From: CAWUKT01 sp963923035
GTDB taxonomy: Bacteria; Bacteroidota; Bacteroidia; J057; JADKCL01
Assembly (NCBI GenBank): GCA_963923035.1
Contig: CAWUKT010000038.1
Coordinates: forward strand, 1 to 61,693
Length of the DNA stretch: 61,693 bases
Direction: 5' to 3'
The position numbers and the translations under genes were made by a program. Positions 15,764 to 23,839 of the stretch are shown here, in pieces (the first letter of the stretch is position 1; every line of letters begins with the position of its first letter). The notes under the pieces were generated by a model that was not told where the DNA came from, did no database searches, and saw only the letters and a list, made by a program, of their open reading frames with translations.

Positions 15764-16831
15764 TCAATACGTTTTTCCGTTGTACCAGAATTGAGGGCGG
15801 GGCATGTTGACATTGGACCGGACCACATCGAGGATGACTTCGAAGTCGGTGACGAGGCGGTCCGCGGGTTTGACCATCTCCCCGCGCTGGAGTCCCTTGA
15901 GGTTGTTCATGTAATCGACCCAGACCAAGGTCTCGTTGTCAATGTCGAATTTCTCGGGGATATAGGATTCAAGGTCGAAGACGTCGCCCCGGTAAAATGC
16001 CTTGAAGTGCTGGTTGGGCAGGTTATAGGCGATGATGGCATCGTTCACCGTGTACTCGGTGGGCTGCACATCTTCGATCTGCATGATGATGCCGTCGTCA
16101 AAGACGAAGAACTGGTTGTTCCGGTTGACCCACGCCACCATGTCGTCGCCGACCTGATAAGAACGGGGCGAGAAGGGATCGGCCTGGATGATATTGCCTT
16201 TGTGGTAGATTTTGAAGCGGTTGTAGTTGTCGACGTAGGCGACGGTATTGCGGCCCACTTTGTAGGAAACGGGCAGCAAATAGTCGAGTTCGCGGTTCTC
16301 GCCCGCGTGGTAGACGTAAAACTGGTCGGCGGGACCCTGGTACGCGACCAAGTTCTTGCCAACGGTCATGCCCGTCACATCAAAGACCTCGAGGTTCCGC
16401 GAGTATCCTTTATAATAGACATTCAGGCCGTTGTTGAAATCGAGGTAGGCAATGATGGAATCGTTGAAGGAATAGTCGCCGACGAAGGTGGCGATGCGCT
16501 TGGACCGCCGATTTTCGTAGGCGTAGAGCATGCCGTTCATTTCGAAGACCATCAGGTTGTCCGAAATGCCGTATTTGGTGGGCGGAATTTCCCGGAGGAC
16601 CTTGGTATAGCCGTTTTCATATACCTTGAACTGGTTCATGGTATTGATCCAAACGACATAGTTGCGGGCCACTTTGAAGTCCCTCACCGGCAGGGATTCC
16701 TGCTGTTTGATGACTCCGGCATCGAAGGTGTAGAAGAAATTTCGGATGTCGACATAGGCACCGAGGTCCTGGGCGGCCAGGAAATTTTGGGCGCCTATCA
16801 GCAGGCCAAGGATTATGATGAGGTGTTTCAC
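15764..16831 (-). CDS. secreted repeat protein, possible beta-propeller, unknown function
   Basis: The protein is 355 aa starting at GTG 16831, with a signal peptide MKHLIIILGLLIGAQNFLAAQ. The remainder is six or so repeats of about 50 aa, each with a core like VGxNxVAYVDxxNxFKVYxxG, followed by a longer spacer with a proline. Examples are VGRNTVAYVDNYNRFKIYHKG and VGDDMVAWVNRNNQFFVFDDG. The periodicity suggests a small propeller or WG-like fold. No T9SS sorting domain is evident at the C-terminus, so it may stay in the periplasm. No function recognised. Confidence 0.72.
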   Translation of the reverse strand: MKHLIIILGLLIGAQNFLAAQDLGAYVDIRNFFYTFDAGVIKQQESLPVRDFKVARNYVVWINTMNQFKVYENGYTKVLREIPPTKYGISDNLMVFEMNGMLYAYENRRSKRIATFVGDYSFNDSIIAYLDFNNGLNVYYKGYSRNLEVFDVTGMTVGKNLVAYQGPADQFYVYHAGENRELDYLLPVSYKVGRNTVAYVDNYNRFKIYHKGNIIQADPFSPRSYQVGDDMVAWVNRNNQFFVFDDGIIMQIEDVQPTEYTVNDAIIAYNLPNQHFKAFYRGDVFDLESYIPEKFDIDNETLVWVDYMNNLKGLQRGEMVKPADRLVTDFEVILDVVRSNVNMPRPQFWYNGKTY

Positions 16832-17145
16832 AGTCTAATTTTACAAATAATGGACTTCTCCATCAATAAGTGCATCAATAACTGTACCAAAAACCGAGGG
16901 GGAATGAGGGAAAAAATGGAGGACAGGGAAAATGTATCCTATCCAAAATGGAGACACGACCGGCTTAAAATGCGCCCTTGGACCTACCGATGTCTACAAA
17001 ACGTGGAAAACCAACCCTAAAAATGGCCAAATCCCGCTCTTACCCATCTGTTTTTCAATCATTTAACTACCTATTAACAGCCTATCCATTGGTGTGACGG
17101 GTGAAATTTTGCATTTTTAGTCCAACTCCAAAATGGTATAACATT
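16832..17145. other. 314-bp intergenic region between divergent genes
   Basis: AT-rich spacer between the divergent repeat-protein gene and the small secreted protein gene. It must hold both promoters, but I see no exact TAnnTTTG box. No RNA gene or credible ORF was seen. Confidence 0.4.
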
Positions 17146-17451
17146 ATGTTGAAACGTTCAATTATTCTCTTAGCTCTGGCTGGGGGATTGGTACTTGGTA
17201 TCACTCAGCCCCAAGCCCTTCACGCCCGTGCGGCGACCGCACAGGCCATTGACCTGCCCGATTACCTGATCGATCAGATCCTCTCCGAAACAGCTTCTCA
17301 GCTGGGAATGACACTTGTACAGGCCCATGATGCGTATGACAACGGTTCCTTGACAATCACGGAAGTCAATATCACTGCCGAGGGAACTGAATTCTTGGTT
17401 TCGGATTTGGCCGGAGGCGTAGATATCCTTGACCTCATCGAAGGCCTCTAG
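17146..17451 (+). CDS. small secreted protein, unknown function
   Basis: The protein is 101 aa from the ATG at 17146 (MLKRSIILLALAGGLVLG), which gives a normal signal peptide ending near LHARA; the GTG at 17101 would add 15 unneeded residues. The mature 75 residues are acidic and helical (DYLIDQILSETASQLGMTL), with DNGSLTITEVNITAEG near the end. No known domain. It is followed by a strong terminator and is therefore probably monocistronic. Confidence 0.6.
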   Translation: MLKRSIILLALAGGLVLGITQPQALHARAATAQAIDLPDYLIDQILSETASQLGMTLVQAHDAYDNGSLTITEVNITAEGTEFLVSDLAGGVDILDLIEGL

Positions 17452-17494
17452 CAACCCAATAAGTCAGAACAAAGATAATTCGAGACTTCGAACT

Positions 17495-17524
17495 AGCGGA
17501 AGAGATTGATCTTCCGCTTTTTTT
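17495..17524 (+). terminator. intrinsic terminator
   Basis: AGCGGAAG, 8-nt loop, CTTCCGCT followed by seven T. A perfect 8-bp stem, 44 bp after the small secreted protein gene. Confidence 0.88.
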
Positions 17525-17542
17525 ACGGGGTGTATCCAAAAC

Positions 17543-19063
17543 CTACACCTTTACCGGGAAATTCGCTTCCTCCATTAAGAGATGGCTCGGGGTAATTTTT
17601 CTTGCCTTCGACTCCAACCAAATTCCAAAATTCAAGTACTTGTCGGTTTTGTCATTGTTCGAACCGGCCAGTTCATGTTTAAATTTGTCCAGAGAATTGG
17701 TGAAAATCACCTTGTCCGAGTACAATCCTGCTTTTTTGATCATATACCTGAGGATTTTAAAAATGACAGTCTCAAATTTTTGATAGGAATTATTCCTCTC
17801 CAAAAACCTCTGAACATTGGGCAAATCACTCTCACAAGCCAGGTAATTTTCCAGTTCAAAGTAAACCATCAACCTTAAAACCCGGCAATAACCCTGTAAA
17901 TCGATCCGATAGTCTGATTTAGGCTCGGCCAGCAGGCTATTGATGCATCTTAAGCAATCAGAATATTGTCCGGCCAGGAAGAACAATTGAGCGAGGTAAT
18001 ATTGAAGGATAAACAATTGAGGAAAGGTCAACTGCTCTCTGAAATTCCTGATGTCCAGCTCAATTTGGTCCACCACTTCCAATGCTCGGTCCAGGTCACC
18101 TGTTCTTAACGAATAACCCAGAACGAGAAGAGAGAATGATTGAAAATGCTCCACCTTTCCCTGGGGAAAAATCTCTCGGAATGATTTGAACTCATCGATG
18201 AGTTCCCAGACCCGGGGATAATTCTGGTTTCGAATCGTATAAATACACTGGTTGGTCAGCTCCGAGTAGAAATTTTGGAGTCCTTCCAGCAGCAATCCAT
18301 CGTTTTCGCGGTAAATATCAATGAGCTGTTGGGAAAAGTGCTGGGCTTGGCCGGGCAGGTTCTGGTAACTGGCCATCATCCGGTGGACGGTCAGGAAATG
18401 GATGCGGGCGCGGGTGGAACGGGCGCTGGTGGGATTTTGGAGGAGCGGATGGGACAAAATGTCTTCCAATTCGCGGCGGTCTTCGGGGCGTCGCACCCGA
18501 TTTCGGGTGTTCATCAGCAACTGGCAACGGTGCCACAAAAACGCGTATTCGTCCAGGTTCTGGAGCAATTCACGGGCTTCCCGCTTGGCGGCGTGCAGCT
18601 CGGCCATGCGCGGCCCGAGGGAGCGCACCTGCGGAATCCGGGGCAGCAGCTTCATCTGCTGGTCGAGGAAGTTGTGGAGGACGGAATACGCCTCCAGCTT
18701 GCGGGCAAGGCGGGCGCCCTTGCGCAAGACCTTGAGGGCCTGGTGGTACAGATCCTTGGCCATCAGGACGCGCGCCTGGTCCAGCAAACGCGACAATTCC
18801 GTATGCGGATTGCTGTCCCAATACGCGAGACTCCGCAACAAGGACCGGAAGAGATAATTCTTTGAACTGGAAAATCCTGTCCCATCGGTGACCTTGCGAC
18901 GCAGCTTGTCTTCGTCGTACAAGTCCAGGCGGTCGATTTGGTCAAACAAATCGATGTACTTTTTTTCCCCGGACTTGCAGCCCGCCAACTTTTTGAAAGC
19001 GCGCTTCTCACCTTTATTCAGCGTTTTGATCAGCCGAAACAGATCGTCGGAAGGAGACCTCAT
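17543..19063 (-). CDS. conserved Bacteroidota helical protein, unknown function
   Basis: The protein is 506 aa from the ATG at 19063 (MRSPSDDLFRLIKTLNKGEK); an in-frame ATG at 19108 would add 15 residues but the MRSPSDDLFRLIKTL start looks like the family's usual N-terminus. It is almost all alpha-helical, with an N-terminal basic segment KGEKRAFKKL followed by TPR-like helix pairs (residues 120-420). No signal peptide or membrane segment. Possible role as a cytoplasmic scaffold; no enzymatic motif seen. Confidence 0.68.
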   Translation of the reverse strand: MRSPSDDLFRLIKTLNKGEKRAFKKLAGCKSGEKKYIDLFDQIDRLDLYDEDKLRRKVTDGTGFSSSKNYLFRSLLRSLAYWDSNPHTELSRLLDQARVLMAKDLYHQALKVLRKGARLARKLEAYSVLHNFLDQQMKLLPRIPQVRSLGPRMAELHAAKREARELLQNLDEYAFLWHRCQLLMNTRNRVRRPEDRRELEDILSHPLLQNPTSARSTRARIHFLTVHRMMASYQNLPGQAQHFSQQLIDIYRENDGLLLEGLQNFYSELTNQCIYTIRNQNYPRVWELIDEFKSFREIFPQGKVEHFQSFSLLVLGYSLRTGDLDRALEVVDQIELDIRNFREQLTFPQLFILQYYLAQLFFLAGQYSDCLRCINSLLAEPKSDYRIDLQGYCRVLRLMVYFELENYLACESDLPNVQRFLERNNSYQKFETVIFKILRYMIKKAGLYSDKVIFTNSLDKFKHELAGSNNDKTDKYLNFGIWLESKARKITPSHLLMEEANFPVKV

Positions 19064-20007
19064 TTTACCAAATTGATTTGAAAGCAAATGTTTCGCAGAG
19101 TGGTTCAACTGTTCTTACCACACGATGAATTTAGTATTTTTAGGGGAAGTTTGTGAATCCCACCTACACAAAAATGATAATTCTTACAAGGCTGTTGTGA
19201 TCTGGTTACAGTGCCCGCAACTAGCGAAACAATTGTAAACAAAAACTTTACCAATTGAGTTGCTGAAATGATGAGAGGGGCACAAAGGCGAAACCCCAAG
19301 AGCCGGGCGGCTCTCGGGAATTTCATGCCTTTTGAGAAAATTGGTGGTTGTTGGATTGATTGAGGGACTCACAAGGTAGGACATTTGTTTTAGGTTGTCA
19401 AGAAAATTTAAAGTTTTTTACCCCGTTACACTCATTATTCGTCAAATGCATTTACTTCCGATCTTCCGTGGGCACTCACCTTCACCCGCTTACCCTTCAG
19501 AGATCTGTCAAGTCAATTTTTCATTTAATTGCTTCTTTTCCCCTTCCTCCCCTCCTACTTTTTTCCCTGTAAAAAAATGCCTTACACTGCAAAACCAATT
19601 GCTCCGATAATTCCCTGTTAGCCAAGCTCCTCCCTCCTTCCGGTATCTATTTTTTATCCCTTTCCTTCCGAATAATCTTACCAATAGTGGATTGCTCCCG
19701 ACAGTACCGATTTCTACCTTGCTTTCATCAACAATCACATGGCTGATGGATCGCCACTCCAACTGGTATCAGTCAATAGAGAAACGTTTGGAACTACAAT
19801 CAATCAGCTGCATCGGCTTACCGGCCGTGCATTATGGCTTTTGCCCTCCGTACCGCGGGGGGCTTTTCATTTGTACCCCCTTGAAATGTCGGAATTGGAC
19901 GGGGGCTGTTAAAATGTGCATGCTTCCACTTGGGGATGTAGACTTTATTTAAGTAATTGGACTTGGGATCAGATATTCCACCCGGTGAGAGAAACCTTGC
20001 GTTTGAA
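19064..20007. other. 944-bp intergenic region
   Basis: Low-complexity, pyrimidine-rich stretches and short frames without coding character. An inverted repeat AGAGCC-GGGC-GGCTCT lies at 19298-19313, and a G5/C5 inverted pair (ggggg...ccccc) near 19856-19884. I see no tRNA and no credible ORF. The last part serves as the leader of the PorP/SprF gene. Confidence 0.45.
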
Positions 20008-20925
20008 ATGCTTAGGACCCTTGTCATGTTGATCTGTTTGGTGGGGCTTTTTCAAGGCCTCCAGGCCCAGCATCCCCCGATGCTGAGTCAGTACATGTTC
20101 AATGGCATGGTCATCAATCCGGCCTATACCGGCAGCCGGGACGCCCTCAGCGTGACAGCCCTTTACCGCCACCAGTGGGCGGGCTTCGAAGGGGCGCCGC
20201 GGACCCAGTCCATTTTTCTCCACTCCCCACTCAAAAATCCCAAGAACAACTTTGGCGCGGCCATCATCCACGACCGTCTGGGTGTTTCCAACCATACCCT
20301 TGCCTACGGAACCTATGCCTACCGCATCGATTTCGAGGAAAAAGGGCGGCTTTCTTTCGGTTTGCAAGCTGGCGTCTCCATCCTCAAGGACCAATGGTCG
20401 CAGGTGGTCACCGACCAAAGTGGCGACGATGTATTTGCCGCCGACTCCCCTACCTTTATGGTCCCCCGCTTCGGGACGGGCGTCTATTACGATACCCGCA
20501 AATGGTACCTTGGAGTGGCGGCGCCCTTCCTCTTGGACCTGAAAAACTCCGATTATCGGCTCTATACGGAAAATTCGCTGAGCTACCGTCCCCTGTTGAT
20601 CTCCGGCGGCATGCTCTTCCGCCTCAACCCGGAACTGTTCCTCCGGCCTACTTTCCTCGTCAAATACCTCCCCGAGTCCCCCACTTCCGTTGACCTCAAC
20701 CTCAATATGGTCATCAAAGAAGACCTGTGGATCGGCGCGAGCTACCGGATGGGCGATGCGGTCGTCGCGTTGCTGGAGTACCAGATCAATCCGCAATTTC
20801 GGGTCGGCTACTCCTATGATTACAGCATCACCGATCTCCAAAAATACAACAACGGTTCCCACGAATTCATGATCCGCTATGAGTTCGGCTATCAACTCAA
20901 AACCATGAGTCCGCGTTATTTCTAG
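20008..20925 (+). CDS. PorP/SprF family type IX secretion membrane protein
   Basis: The protein is 305 aa from the ATG at 20008 (MLRTLVMLICLVGLFQG). The signal peptide is followed by HPPMLSQYMFNGMVINPAYTGSRDALSVT, the signature N-terminus of the PorP/SprF family. The remainder is a predicted outer-membrane beta-barrel of about 14 strands ending in ...SPRYF. In known systems these proteins pair with PorE and assist attachment or export of type B T9SS substrates. The gene is 6 bp upstream of a TPR-PD40-PKD gene, so the two are very likely partners. No protein with a type B sorting domain is encoded nearby. Confidence 0.93.
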   Translation: MLRTLVMLICLVGLFQGLQAQHPPMLSQYMFNGMVINPAYTGSRDALSVTALYRHQWAGFEGAPRTQSIFLHSPLKNPKNNFGAAIIHDRLGVSNHTLAYGTYAYRIDFEEKGRLSFGLQAGVSILKDQWSQVVTDQSGDDVFAADSPTFMVPRFGTGVYYDTRKWYLGVAAPFLLDLKNSDYRLYTENSLSYRPLLISGGMLFRLNPELFLRPTFLVKYLPESPTSVDLNLNMVIKEDLWIGASYRMGDAVVALLEYQINPQFRVGYSYDYSITDLQKYNNGSHEFMIRYEFGYQLKTMSPRYF

Positions 20926-20931
20926 GCTGAT

Positions 20932-22737
20932 ATGGCATTTCACTCCACATACCCCCACTTCTTGCGGTCCATCGGGCTCCTGATTTTGATCGGAGGAGGA
21001 AGTCTGTGGGGACAAAACAAATGGCAGCTGAAGGCGGATCGGTTGTTCCAGGAAAAAGAGTATACCAAGGCCATCGAGTACTATGAATGGGCTGCCCGCC
21101 AGGGGGAATCGCCGGACATATGGTTGGGGATGGGAAAAAGCTACCGGGCCCTCCGCGATTTTAGCCAGGCAGCCGAATGCTTCCTCAAGGCCACGGATTC
21201 GCCCCAGGCTCCTCCGCAAGCGTCGTTTCTGCTGGCCCAGTGCCTGATGAGCATAGAGCAACCCGACAGCGCTTCCTTCTGGTTCCGGCAGTACGGCAGC
21301 CAGGTAGGAACCGACGCCACCCAGTTCTCCGAATCGGCCCTTGACAATGTCATTTCGGCCACGCCCTTCGACACCTCCGAATTTGAGTTTTTCAAAGTCC
21401 CCGTCAACTCCAAGTATTCGGATTTCTCGCCTGTCCTCGTGGGCTCCGACCTCTTTTTCTGTTCCAATCGCCCCACGGAGACCGGCGTGGTACGGACGGC
21501 TTCCGGCGATGGCTCCTACCTCGTCGATATCTTTTGGGTGGAAGGCTTTATGGATGCAGAAAAACGCCAGCGCCGGCCCCGCCCCTATGCGCCTCTGAAT
21601 ACCCGCTTCAATGAAGGCCCCTTGTGCTTCAGTGGCGATGGCGAAACAGTTTACCTGACCCAGAATTTGCCCCCTCAAGGAAAGTTCCGGCAAAACACCC
21701 TTAGCCGACTCAAGATCAGCATCTTTCAGAAGAAGGAAGAAGACAAATGGTGGCCGGGTCCCAATATCCCGCTCAACAGTCCGGACTATGCCATTGCGCA
21801 TCCCTCAATCGTCGACCAGGGCGGGAAAACCATCCTGTACTTCGCGAGTGACAAGCCGGGTGGACTCGGCGGCTCCGATATCTACGCGGTCGAGATTCTG
21901 GCCGGTGGAGACTGGGGCGTTCCGCAGAATTTGGGCCCCAATGTCAATACACCAGGCGACGAACTCTTCCCGTTCGTCCATTCAGACGGGGATTTGTACT
22001 TCTCTTCCGATGGCCGCATCGGATTTGGCGGATTGGACATCCTGCGCTCCTCTCCCGCTGCCGACGGCTGGTCTCCCGCCCAATTGCTCGAGCAACCGAT
22101 CAATTCTCCGGGCGATGATTTCGGCTACCGGATCGATTCCCTGGGCGAAAATGGCTTTTTCTGTTCCAACCGCGGCAATGCACCCAGCAACGACGACATC
22201 TACGGGTTTCGGATGATGCGGCCCAGGTTTGAGGAATGTCAACCGCAAGTGGAACCGAATTACTGCTACCGCTTCACGGAGGAGGCCATTTTTGAGGAGA
22301 ATGACACCGTGGCCATTACCTATATGTGGGAGATGGGCGACGGCACGAAAAAGCAGGGCCTGACCGTAGAACATTGCTTTGAAGATCCCGGCCAGTACCT
22401 CGTGGAACTGAGCCTGATGGATACCATCAACAATTTGCGCCTGTTGACCCAGGCGAGTTACCAGCTCGAGGTCAAAGCGCCCGAGCAATTGTACATTTGG
22501 GCACCCGATCAGATTCGGGTGGGAACTTCGGTTGAAATCCATGCCCGCGAATCCAATTTCCCCGAATGCCCTCCCGGAGAATTCTTCTGGGAAGTGGATG
22601 GACGGCAAAAGGGCAAAGGTGAAAGCGTGCAGATGGAGTTTGACGAGCCGGGCACCTATGAAGTCCGGCTGGGGGCGATGGGAGCCGAAGAAAAAACGTG
22701 TAAGAGCTGCGTGACCCGTAAAGTAATTGTTGAATAA
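20932..22737 (+). CDS. TPR-PD40-PKD surface scaffold protein (PorE-like without OmpA)
   Basis: The protein is 601 aa with a signal peptide to about residue 27 (LWGQ). TPR-like helices lie at 30-130, PD40/WD40-like propeller repeats at about 160-430 (SDFSPVLVGSDLFFCSNRPT; GGLGGSDIYAVEIL; DELFPFVHSDGDLYFSSDGR). Two PKD-type domains follow at about 445-515 (WEMGDGTKKQGLTVEHCFEDPG) and 520-600 (FFWEVDGRQKGKG to FDEPGTYEVRL). PorE-like proteins normally end in a peptidoglycan-binding OmpA domain; here PKD domains replace it. It is probably co-translated with the PorP/SprF gene. The inferred role is a periplasmic or surface partner of that barrel. Confidence 0.82.
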   Translation: MAFHSTYPHFLRSIGLLILIGGGSLWGQNKWQLKADRLFQEKEYTKAIEYYEWAARQGESPDIWLGMGKSYRALRDFSQAAECFLKATDSPQAPPQASFLLAQCLMSIEQPDSASFWFRQYGSQVGTDATQFSESALDNVISATPFDTSEFEFFKVPVNSKYSDFSPVLVGSDLFFCSNRPTETGVVRTASGDGSYLVDIFWVEGFMDAEKRQRRPRPYAPLNTRFNEGPLCFSGDGETVYLTQNLPPQGKFRQNTLSRLKISIFQKKEEDKWWPGPNIPLNSPDYAIAHPSIVDQGGKTILYFASDKPGGLGGSDIYAVEILAGGDWGVPQNLGPNVNTPGDELFPFVHSDGDLYFSSDGRIGFGGLDILRSSPAADGWSPAQLLEQPINSPGDDFGYRIDSLGENGFFCSNRGNAPSNDDIYGFRMMRPRFEECQPQVEPNYCYRFTEEAIFEENDTVAITYMWEMGDGTKKQGLTVEHCFEDPGQYLVELSLMDTINNLRLLTQASYQLEVKAPEQLYIWAPDQIRVGTSVEIHARESNFPECPPGEFFWEVDGRQKGKGESVQMEFDEPGTYEVRLGAMGAEEKTCKSCVTRKVIVE

Positions 22738-22864
22738 AGGGAAAAGGCAGCCTTCCTCGGTCGCATAAGAAATATTTGTGATGGAGGAGATTAATCGTAA
22801 ATTATTCCTGTTTATTAGAAAGTCGATACCGCTAACTGAATTTAGAGAGAAAAACGTACCGGGC

Positions 22865-23839
22865 ATGAGCAACAATATTCGTCTGGTTCTTTGGATGCTT
22901 CTGATGGGGATCATGGTTCCCACAGGCTTCTATGCTCAACAATTCCCCGGAGAAGACGAAAATATCCCCTATCTGATTACATTCGGCCGCCAAACGGAGA
23001 CATCCTGGGGCGACGATGATTTCTCCCAAACCTTCTTCCTGGCGGTCCCCCCCACCCAAAAAGATCCCATTTACATCCGTGTCTTTGACCCGGATGTGGG
23101 CGGCGAAATCGACGAACCCAAAGGAGAATACGATACCAAGTGTAAATATTCCATTTATGGAGGCAAGGATGCCTTTAATCTTCCCGATGCCAAGAACCAC
23201 AATCCCGAGGGCCGTTACGACTCGGGAACCTTGCTGGCGAGCAAGACCTTCGGCGTATCGGATCGCTACGACGGGAAGTGGTATACCTTTGGACCTTTCA
23301 ATCCCTCCGAAGGCGAGTATTCACCGCAACAAAAAGCCTACGTTTTCAAGATCATTTGCAATGGCGTGTCCGGAGACGACGGCAACCTCTACAAATATTA
23401 CCTCAGCGTTCGGCCCGACCGCAACGTCAGCATCGAAGGTGCCAACGCCTTCACCTTCGAATACACCTTCCGGATGCCCAGCGGCCCGTCCATTTGTCAC
23501 ATTTATCCCTTCGTAGATTCCCGCACCATCAGCGTGAAGCAACACAATTTCGACTGGGACTCAGATGGTTTGATCCGAATCGTCTCCGTCGCCCGTAAGG
23601 GAGAAAAGGTCGATATGTCGGGAGACGACCACTGGGGACTCAGCGTACACCCCATTCAGGAAATTGAAAAAAATACGTCCTTGGACGTTCAACTAATTCG
23701 TTCTAAATTAGTTAATAACAACAACGTAGTCATTAGAATAACCAATCAATACGGCGAGAGCTTACCTTTTTACTCGATTCCAATTGGCGGTAAACCTGTT
23801 TACAAAGCGAACATCAAGGCTGAAAAGATTGAAAACTGA
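22865..23839 (+). CDS. secreted protein of unknown function
   Basis: The protein is 324 aa from the ATG at 22865 (MSNNIRLVLWMLLMGIMVPTG), with cleavage near FYAQ. An upstream in-frame GTG/ATG (22778-22781) would bury the signal peptide. The mature part is beta-rich and acidic, with paired motifs ITFGRQTETSWGDDDFSQTFFLAVP, YIRVFDPDVGGEIDE, and YYLSVRPDRNVSIEG. No T9SS sorting domain or lipobox is evident, suggesting a soluble periplasmic protein. It sits between the PKD scaffold and the sensor kinase, whose frame overlaps its 3' end, so it may be the signal partner of that kinase. Not recognised. Confidence 0.7.
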   Translation: MSNNIRLVLWMLLMGIMVPTGFYAQQFPGEDENIPYLITFGRQTETSWGDDDFSQTFFLAVPPTQKDPIYIRVFDPDVGGEIDEPKGEYDTKCKYSIYGGKDAFNLPDAKNHNPEGRYDSGTLLASKTFGVSDRYDGKWYTFGPFNPSEGEYSPQQKAYVFKIICNGVSGDDGNLYKYYLSVRPDRNVSIEGANAFTFEYTFRMPSGPSICHIYPFVDSRTISVKQHNFDWDSDGLIRIVSVARKGEKVDMSGDDHWGLSVHPIQEIEKNTSLDVQLIRSKLVNNNNVVIRITNQYGESLPFYSIPIGGKPVYKANIKAEKIEN

